11,616 nucleotides of DNA, taken from positions 1 to 11,616 of the forward strand of contig JAFGFO010000203.1 in assembly GCA_016931085.1 (NCBI GenBank). The letters run 5' to 3'. A program made the position numbers and the translations under genes. The stretch comes from Thermoflexales bacterium. GTDB lineage: Bacteria; Chloroflexota; Anaerolineae; Fen-1058. A model generated the notes under the pieces. It had not been told where the DNA came from. It did not search any database and worked only from the letters and a program-made list of their open reading frames with translations. The first letter of the stretch is position 1, and the number at the start of each line of letters is the position of its first letter. Of this stretch, positions 7,640-11,616 are shown piece after piece.

Positions 7640-8707
7640 ATGAAAGCCTTGGTCAAGCCCTACGGCCCGCCGGGCCTCAAGCTGGTCGAGCGCCCTATCC
7701 CCGCCATCGGTGACGAGGACGTGCTCGTTCGCGTGCTGGCCGCCTCTGTGTGCGGAACGGACCTGCACATTTATCATTCCAGTCCCTCAATGCGGGACCG
7801 GGTCGCTCACGAGCAGACGATCGGCCACGAGTTTTGCGGCGAGGTCGTCGCGACCGGCCCACAGGTGACGCGGGTCACGGCCGGCGACCTGGTTTCCGGC
7901 GAGAGCCACATCGTGTGCGGGACTTGCGAGTACTGCCTGGATGGCATGTCTCACCTCTGCCAGGAAGTGACGCTGGTCGGCGTGGAGCGCCCGGGCGGCT
8001 TTGCCCAGTACGTGGCGCTCCCCGAGCAAAACGTCATTCTCAAATCGCCCAAGATTTCCCTCGAAGTAGCCTCCTTCCTGGACGCCTACGGCAACGCGGT
8101 GGATACCGCCCTGTGCGTCCCGCTCATCGGCAAAACCGTGCTGGTGACCGGCTGTGGCCCCCAGGGCATGATGGCGATCGCCATCGCCTTGGCCGCCGGG
8201 GCCAGACAGGTCATCGCCACCGAGCTGCATGCTAAACGGCGCGAGTGTGCCCGCGAGTTGATCCGCCTGCACGCCAATCCCAACCAGGCTAGAAACGACC
8301 TGGTGCTCGATGGGGCAAGCCCAAGCCTGGTGGACGAGATCTATAAAGCGACCGATGGCCTGGGCGTCGATGTGCTGCTCGAGATGTCAGGCCATCCCAC
8401 TGCGATTCGAGACGGATGCACGCTGCTCAGGAACGCCGGCCACGCGGTCGTGTTGGGGCTGGGTGCCAACCAGGTCGAGCTGAATTGGACGAACCTGATG
8501 TTCAAAGGGGCCACCATTCATTTCAGGTACGGCCGCCACCTGTATCGCACCTGGTCGGAAGGCCGCCGCTTGCTGGAATCCGGCCTGGTCAAGCTCGACT
8601 CGCTCGTGTACGGACGCGATTTCGCACTGGACGAGTTCGAGGAGGCGTTCAGGCTCCTCGACCAGGGCGAGGCGGTCAAGGTGATTTTCAGACCAAACCC
8701 AGCCTGA
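7640..8707 (+). CDS. tdh: Zinc-dependent medium-chain dehydrogenase, L-threonine 3-dehydrogenase type
   Basis: A 355-residue cytosolic NAD(P)-dependent zinc alcohol dehydrogenase of the length expected for Tdh. Visible catalytic-zinc residues are Cys38 (in CGTDLHIY, with Thr40 and His43 as in Tdh) and His63-Glu64 (GHE). The structural zinc is held by Cys93, Cys96, Cys99 and Cys107. The Rossmann fingerprint is GCGPQG (171-176). GVERPGGFAQY, DAYGNAVDTAL and YGR in the C-terminal domain are typical of threonine dehydrogenases, which oxidise L-threonine to 2-amino-3-ketobutyrate. The usual partner gene kbl (2-amino-3-ketobutyrate CoA ligase) is absent nearby, so a related polyol or amino-alcohol substrate remains possible. 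A GTG at 7637 is in frame, but ATG 7640 gives the MKAL start typical of Tdh and has AAGGA 8 nt upstream. It lies 35 bp after the SPFH pair and may be read through from it. Confidence 0.85.
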   Translation: MKALVKPYGPPGLKLVERPIPAIGDEDVLVRVLAASVCGTDLHIYHSSPSMRDRVAHEQTIGHEFCGEVVATGPQVTRVTAGDLVSGESHIVCGTCEYCLDGMSHLCQEVTLVGVERPGGFAQYVALPEQNVILKSPKISLEVASFLDAYGNAVDTALCVPLIGKTVLVTGCGPQGMMAIAIALAAGARQVIATELHAKRRECARELIRLHANPNQARNDLVLDGASPSLVDEIYKATDGLGVDVLLEMSGHPTAIRDGCTLLRNAGHAVVLGLGANQVELNWTNLMFKGATIHFRYGRHLYRTWSEGRRLLESGLVKLDSLVYGRDFALDEFEEAFRLLDQGEAVKVIFRPNPA

Positions 8708-8739
8708 CAGGATTTGCTATCGAACATTGGAGTTTCTCT

Positions 8740-8845
8740 ATCACGAATGACACGAATTTACGAATGTCACGAATTTTTCTGCGTCTTTAGGCGGATTCGT
8801 GTCATCCGCTTCGGAGCCCCAAAGAGGATTCGTGGTATTCGTGAT
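8740..8845. repeat. Imperfect inverted-repeat element made of ACGAAT/ATTCGT units
   Basis: An 18-bp left end (8740-8757) and right end (8828-8845) are inverted copies matching at 16 of 18 positions. Each end contains ACGAAT (or its complement) twice, 9 bp apart. Further copies lie inside, at 8760 and 8769 on the left and as ATTCGT at 8795. An inner perfect 6-bp stem, GCGGAT (8791-8796) with ATCCGC (8804-8809), surrounds one copy. The element fills most of the 159-bp gap between the dehydrogenase and the first receiver gene. It encodes nothing obvious and resembles a small non-autonomous repeat (MITE- or REP-like). The rest of the gap holds only the GGAGG (8857-8861) for the next gene. Confidence 0.7.
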
Positions 8846-8866
8846 TAAAAATGGCCGGAGGACTCG

Positions 8867-9751
8867 ATGGAAGACAAGCCCCATATCCTGGTCGTCGAGG
8901 ACGACCCAAGCTGGCAAGAGATTTACGCCGAAGCGTTGGTGGATAATGGCTACCTGGTCAAGGCGGCGGGGGCTTTGGACGCCGCCCTCAGCCTGCTGGA
9001 GCGCCAGTTCTTTCACGTGGCCATCGTGGATCTCAAACTGGGCCACGAGGAAAGCAACCGGGATGGGCTGCAGGTCCTGCGGCGCATCTGGGAGCTGGGG
9101 GAAACGTTGGCCATCGTCGGCTCGGGCTATGCCGACGTCTCGATGTACGACGAGTTCCGCAAGATGGGCATCTTTGGCCTGACGCAAATCCCGGCCGAAG
9201 CGCGCCAGGCCTTCGACAGCATCGATTTCTACAAAGGGCAAATCAGAAAAGACGAGTCGCTGCAAGACATTCTCAAAAAGGTCGGCAAGGCCGTGGCCGA
9301 GGCCTGGCCCAGGAGCCTGCGCCGGCGTTGGAGCGTGTCGCCCTTTGGAATCGTGCAGACTTCTGCCAGGGATGTGCAGCGCGCCCTGCGCGCTGGCTCG
9401 ATGACGGAGCTGCGCCCCTTCCTGGTCTCCCTGGTCCAACCGCTCTTTCCATGGCTCAAGGCCAGACAAGCCGAGCAGGCTATTCAAGCCGATGGCGCGA
9501 CGATGGCCTTCGAGACCTTGTGTTGGAGCCGGGCTTGGGGGCAGGCAGTCGTGGTGAGGTTCGGGAGGCGAGACAGTTGGCAAAAGTCGCTCGAGTTGGC
9601 GCCGGTGGGAGCTGCTCACGGCGTGGCCGAGCAGGTGGACAAAGACGACGCCTGGCAAGCTGCCAGCGCTCACTTCGAAGGTATCGTCCGCAGCGTGTCG
9701 ACAATCACAGACCCTAAGGCTTTCTGCGATCCTTCGGATCGCCACCCTTAG
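8867..9751 (+). CDS. Response regulator: divergent receiver plus uncharacterised C-terminal domain
   Basis: 294 residues. Residues 5-120 form a CheY-like receiver: the acidic pair EDD (11-13) and phosphoacceptor Asp55 in IVDLKLG, with a slightly extended loop after it (HEESNRDG). The conserved signalling lysine near the end of the domain is replaced: the site reads GLTQIP, with Gln107 where K is expected. The switch Ser/Thr position is Ser86. Phosphorylation may therefore signal differently or not at all. Residues about 125-280 are not a recognisable DNA-binding domain. The segment CWSRAWGQAVVVRFGRRD faintly recalls the N-lobe strand and lysine region of kinase-like folds, but this is a weak inference. 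The last 14 residues (281-294) are encoded by a palindromic repeat that also contains the TAG stop. GGAGG lies 5 nt before the ATG. The gene is in frame with the histidine kinase 15 bp downstream. Confidence 0.87.
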   Translation: MEDKPHILVVEDDPSWQEIYAEALVDNGYLVKAAGALDAALSLLERQFFHVAIVDLKLGHEESNRDGLQVLRRIWELGETLAIVGSGYADVSMYDEFRKMGIFGLTQIPAEARQAFDSIDFYKGQIRKDESLQDILKKVGKAVAEAWPRSLRRRWSVSPFGIVQTSARDVQRALRAGSMTELRPFLVSLVQPLFPWLKARQAEQAIQADGATMAFETLCWSRAWGQAVVVRFGRRDSWQKSLELAPVGAAHGVAEQVDKDDAWQAASAHFEGIVRSVSTITDPKAFCDPSDRHP

Positions 9752-9756
9752 GTCTG
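9708..9756. repeat. Nested palindromic repeat at the 3' end of the first receiver gene
   Basis: The outer arms CAGACCCTAAGG (9708-9719) and CCCTTAGGTCTG (9745-9756) pair over 11 bp with one bulged base. Inside is a perfect 7-bp hairpin, GCGATCC (9726-9732) with GGATCGC (9736-9742), loop TTC. The TAG stop (9749-9751) lies within the 3' arm. There is no T tract, so it is not a standard terminator. It looks like a REP/MITE-type insertion now used as coding sequence, and it sits just upstream of the kinase start. Confidence 0.7.
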
Positions 9757-9766
9757 CATCAACCCC

Positions 9767-11047
9767 ATGTCCGATCCCATCACCCAAGCACTGGCCAGCG
9801 AACTGGCCCGTTCCAGGGAGGAAGCAGCCGCCTTGAGCCGGGTGAGCCTGGACCTGGCGCGAGCCACGGATATGAACGCCGTGGTCAGCTCCAGCCTGGG
9901 ACACGCCTTGAGCCTGGTCCAGGGACAATTCGGCCAGGTGCTGCTGCGTGAAGGCAACAAGCTCGTCGTCCGCTACACGACCAATGTCCCTCCCTCCGAT
10001 CTGGGCCTTGCCCCAGCCGTAGACGACTGCGTCAGCGGCCTGGCTGTTTTGGAACGCAAGTCCGTCATCGTGCCCGACGTGGACAAAGTCGATTACGCTG
10101 TGGTAGAGTGGATCGAAACCCCGAGCGGCCGCCAGGGTCAATTGCTGCATCGAAGCACCGAGAAGCCGTGTTACCAGCGCGTGCTCGAAGCCGAAAAGGC
10201 CAGGATGCAGGCCGAGATGGTCGTGCCGCTCGTCCTTGGCGACGAGGTCATCGGTGTTCTCAATGTGGAAAGTCCCCTCCTAGACTCTTTCACGCTGGAT
10301 CAAGCGCGTATCCTGGAAAGCCTGGCCGGGCAGGTGGCGGTGGCGATCGACCGCGCCAGGCGTTTCGAGCTTCAAACGCTGGCCGAGGTCGGCGGCCTGT
10401 CGGGGGACATCGTGCACCGCCTCAATAACCCGGTGGGGGCGATCAGCGCCAGGCTGGAATTGCTCAAGAAAAAAGACTTTTACGCCCAGTTGGTGACCGG
10501 CCAGCCTTATTTCGGCCAGTTCGTCGAGCGCACCGAGCGCGACATTAACGCCATCAAGTCGATTATCCAGGAATTGCGATCCGTGATCAAAGGCCAGCGG
10601 CCCGGGGCGGCCGAGCTGCAAGCGGCGATCCAGGCGGCCCTCAGCAAAGCCGCCCTGCCAGGCAACATCCAGGTCGAGCTGGCCCTGCCCCCACAGCCTA
10701 TCCACGTCATCGCCAACCAGCGGCTGGTGAATGTGTTTTGGAACCTGTTCGACAACGCGCGCAAAGCCATGCCGGGCGGCGGGCGACTGAGCGTCACGGC
10801 GGACGCGCCGGCCGGGGACGAGTGGATCGGCGTCGAAGTCAGAGACACGGGCGGCGGGATCGAGCCGTGGCGGCTGGAGGCGATCTTTGACCCCGGCGAA
10901 ACAAGCACCCAGGAGCCTCATGCGCCGGTGCACGGCCTGGGCCTGTGGTGGACCAAGGCCCAGTTGGAAAGTTTTGGCGCTGCAATCGGGGTTGAGAGCG
11001 AGCTTGGCACAGGCACCTGCGTGACGCTCAAACTACGCAAGGCATGA
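9767..11047 (+). CDS. Soluble GAF-domain sensor histidine kinase
   Basis: 426 residues with no membrane segment, so cytosolic. A short helical lead (5-30) precedes a GAF domain (about 32-195: MNAVVSSSLGHALSLV, then VVPLVLGDEVIGVLNVES and a final LAGQVAVAIDRAR helix). The dimerisation/phosphoacceptor helix carries HRLNNPVGAI with His217. The HATPase has N-box WNLFDNARKAMPGGG (Asn326, Asn330), G1 DTGGG (360-364), F-box IFDPGETS and G2 HGLGLWW (389-395). All motifs for ATP binding and autophosphorylation are present. The ATG lacks a clear Shine-Dalgarno; upstream is a palindrome and CATCAACCCC. Translation may depend on coupling to the preceding gene, whose TAG is 15 bp upstream in the same frame. 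Flanking receiver proteins are likely phosphotransfer partners. Confidence 0.92.
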   Translation: MSDPITQALASELARSREEAAALSRVSLDLARATDMNAVVSSSLGHALSLVQGQFGQVLLREGNKLVVRYTTNVPPSDLGLAPAVDDCVSGLAVLERKSVIVPDVDKVDYAVVEWIETPSGRQGQLLHRSTEKPCYQRVLEAEKARMQAEMVVPLVLGDEVIGVLNVESPLLDSFTLDQARILESLAGQVAVAIDRARRFELQTLAEVGGLSGDIVHRLNNPVGAISARLELLKKKDFYAQLVTGQPYFGQFVERTERDINAIKSIIQELRSVIKGQRPGAAELQAAIQAALSKAALPGNIQVELALPPQPIHVIANQRLVNVFWNLFDNARKAMPGGGRLSVTADAPAGDEWIGVEVRDTGGGIEPWRLEAIFDPGETSTQEPHAPVHGLGLWWTKAQLESFGAAIGVESELGTGTCVTLKLRKA

Positions 11048-11077
11048 AACGAGTCCACTGAAAAAGATCTTGTTTCA

Positions 11078-11527
11078 ATGAACTTTATGGATGGTTTCAC
11101 ACAGCGCTTCAGCGTGCTCGTCGTGGAGGACGATCTGTCCTACCAGGAATTGTACGCAGAGATGCTGGCCGGCGAGTACGAGCTCGTGATCGTGACGAGC
11201 GCCGAGGAAGCCAGGGGGGCCTTGCGCCAGCGCCGCTTTGACGTGGCCGTGGTCGATATGCGCTTGAAGCAGGTCAGAGACAATGTGGACGGGTTGGACG
11301 TGCTCGAATTCGCTCGCGCTCTGGGCATCCCCACCAGATTTATCCTCAAAAGCGGTTTCCCGACGCAAACAGCCGACATTGAGGCAAGGTTGAGCCGCTT
11401 GCAACCCTTTGCGGTGCTCGACAAGAGCGCCGACAAGCAGGCTGAGCAACTGCTGCGGCTTGTCGCGCAGGCTGTGAGACCTGACAGGTTTTTGCGAAGC
11501 ACCCCCAAGCGAAGCTCAGGGGGATAA
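11078..11527 (+). CDS. Single-domain response regulator (receiver only)
   Basis: 149 residues, essentially one CheY-like receiver: acidic pair Asp18-Asp19 (VVEDD), phosphoacceptor Asp60 (VVDMRLK), switch Ser92 and conserved Lys116 (VLDKS), so unlike the first receiver protein it has the full active site. It shares VVEDD..(W/Y)QE(I/L)YAE and a long loop after the phospho-Asp with that protein, indicating that the receivers are paralogous. There is no output domain, so it may act by protein contact or in phosphorelay. Residues 134-149 and the TAA stop are encoded by a palindromic repeat. No good ribosome-binding site is seen before ATG 11078, and ATG 11087 is an alternative. It follows the kinase by 30 bp in the same frame, with no intervening stop other than the kinase's own TGA. 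Confidence 0.88.
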   Translation: MNFMDGFTQRFSVLVVEDDLSYQELYAEMLAGEYELVIVTSAEEARGALRQRRFDVAVVDMRLKQVRDNVDGLDVLEFARALGIPTRFILKSGFPTQTADIEARLSRLQPFAVLDKSADKQAEQLLRLVAQAVRPDRFLRSTPKRSSGG

Positions 11528-11543
11528 ACCTGTCAGGTCTTTT
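11477..11543. repeat. Long palindromic repeat, probable bidirectional terminator
   Basis: The arms AGACCTGACAGGTTT (11477-11491) and AAACCTGTCAGGTCT (11526-11540) pair perfectly over 15 bp. An inner stem pairs CCCCC (11502-11506) with GGGGG (11519-11523). GCGAAGC, a sequence known to form an unusually stable single-stranded DNA mini-hairpin, occurs twice inside (11494-11500 and 11509-11515). Ts follow the right arm (11540-11543), and the left arm is flanked by an A/T-poor side. Its position between convergent genes fits a transcription terminator for the plus-strand cassette. The left half is also coding sequence for the receiver protein's tail. Confidence 0.7.
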
Positions 11544-11616
11544 AAACCGGGTAATCGGCCTGGAAGAGCTTGCGGTATTCTTCGAGCGCGAAGCGGTCGG
11601 TCATGCCGGCGATATA
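11542..11616 (-). CDS. dgt: C-terminal tail of a dGTPase-type HD phosphohydrolase (5' part outside window)
   Basis: Read on the minus strand from the right edge, the last 24 codons give YIAGMTDRFALEEYRKLF and then QADYPV, followed by TAA (complement of 11542-11544). The run D/Y-x-AGMTDR-(F/Y)-A is the well-conserved C-terminal signature of the deoxyguanosinetriphosphate triphosphohydrolase family, which cleaves dGTP to deoxyguanosine and triphosphate. Only this tail is visible, so the HD catalytic residues cannot be checked. The gene converges on the receiver gene, and its stop abuts the palindromic repeat. Confidence 0.75.
   Translation of the reverse strand, partial: YIAGMTDRFALEEYRKLFQADYPV

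Noticed and set aside
8740..8845. A CRISPR-like array suggested by repeated ACGAAT units.
   Set aside because: The units are only 6-7 bp, are 8-9 bp apart and reverse orientation halfway, so there are no spacers.
9708..9756. An intrinsic terminator between the first receiver and the kinase.
   Set aside because: The stem has no following T run, and a kinase start lies 10 bp downstream; it is better explained as an inserted palindromic repeat.
8741..10150. A 469-codon open frame on the minus strand.
   Set aside because: It overlies the receiver and kinase genes, whose plus-strand frames carry clear conserved motifs. Its translation shows no domain signature, and long antisense frames are common in GC-rich DNA.

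Overview
This is a GC-rich, densely packed bacterial segment. Ten protein genes are visible, two of them cut by the window edges, and all but the last run left to right. I see no rRNA, tRNA, CRISPR array, transposase or phage gene. The mix of a stand-alone radical SAM/helix-hairpin-helix DNA-repair-type protein, multi-domain GAF/PAS sensor kinases, receiver proteins without DNA-binding domains, large membrane SPFH proteins and scattered small palindromic repeats would suit a Chloroflexota (Anaerolineae-like) genome. That placement is inference from style, not from a marker gene.

Layout. (1) 2-1012: the 3' part of a radical SAM protein with a C-terminal helix-hairpin-helix, ending at a hairpin that looks like a terminator. 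(2) 1038-3916: a promoter and structured leader, then a membrane sensor histidine kinase (6 TM-GAF-PAS-HisKA-HATPase) translationally coupled by ATGA to a 160-residue predicted beta-barrel protein. (3) 3946-7604: a near-consensus extended -10 promoter driving two consecutive SPFH/band-7 membrane proteins whose membrane domains differ completely. (4) 7640-8707: a zinc medium-chain dehydrogenase of the L-threonine 3-dehydrogenase type. (5) 8740-8845: an imperfect inverted-repeat element built from ACGAAT/ATTCGT units. (6) 8867-11527: a signalling cassette of receiver protein, GAF histidine kinase and receiver protein. (7) 11542-11616, minus strand: the C-terminal tail of a dGTPase-type HD phosphohydrolase, convergent with the cassette across a 15-bp perfect palindrome.

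The most notable point is in region 6. The three signalling genes all lie in the same reading frame, separated only by one TAG plus 5 codons and one TGA plus 10 codons, so the DNA reads as a hybrid REC-X-GAF-kinase-REC protein broken into three. The TAG lies inside the 3' arm of a palindromic repeat that also encodes the last 14 residues of the first receiver protein. A different palindrome supplies the last 16 residues and the stop codon of the second receiver protein. This suggests that small repeats have reshaped, and perhaps split, a hybrid kinase. The second notable system is the SPFH pair, which may form a two-component membrane scaffold; the first protein carries an internally duplicated membrane unit.
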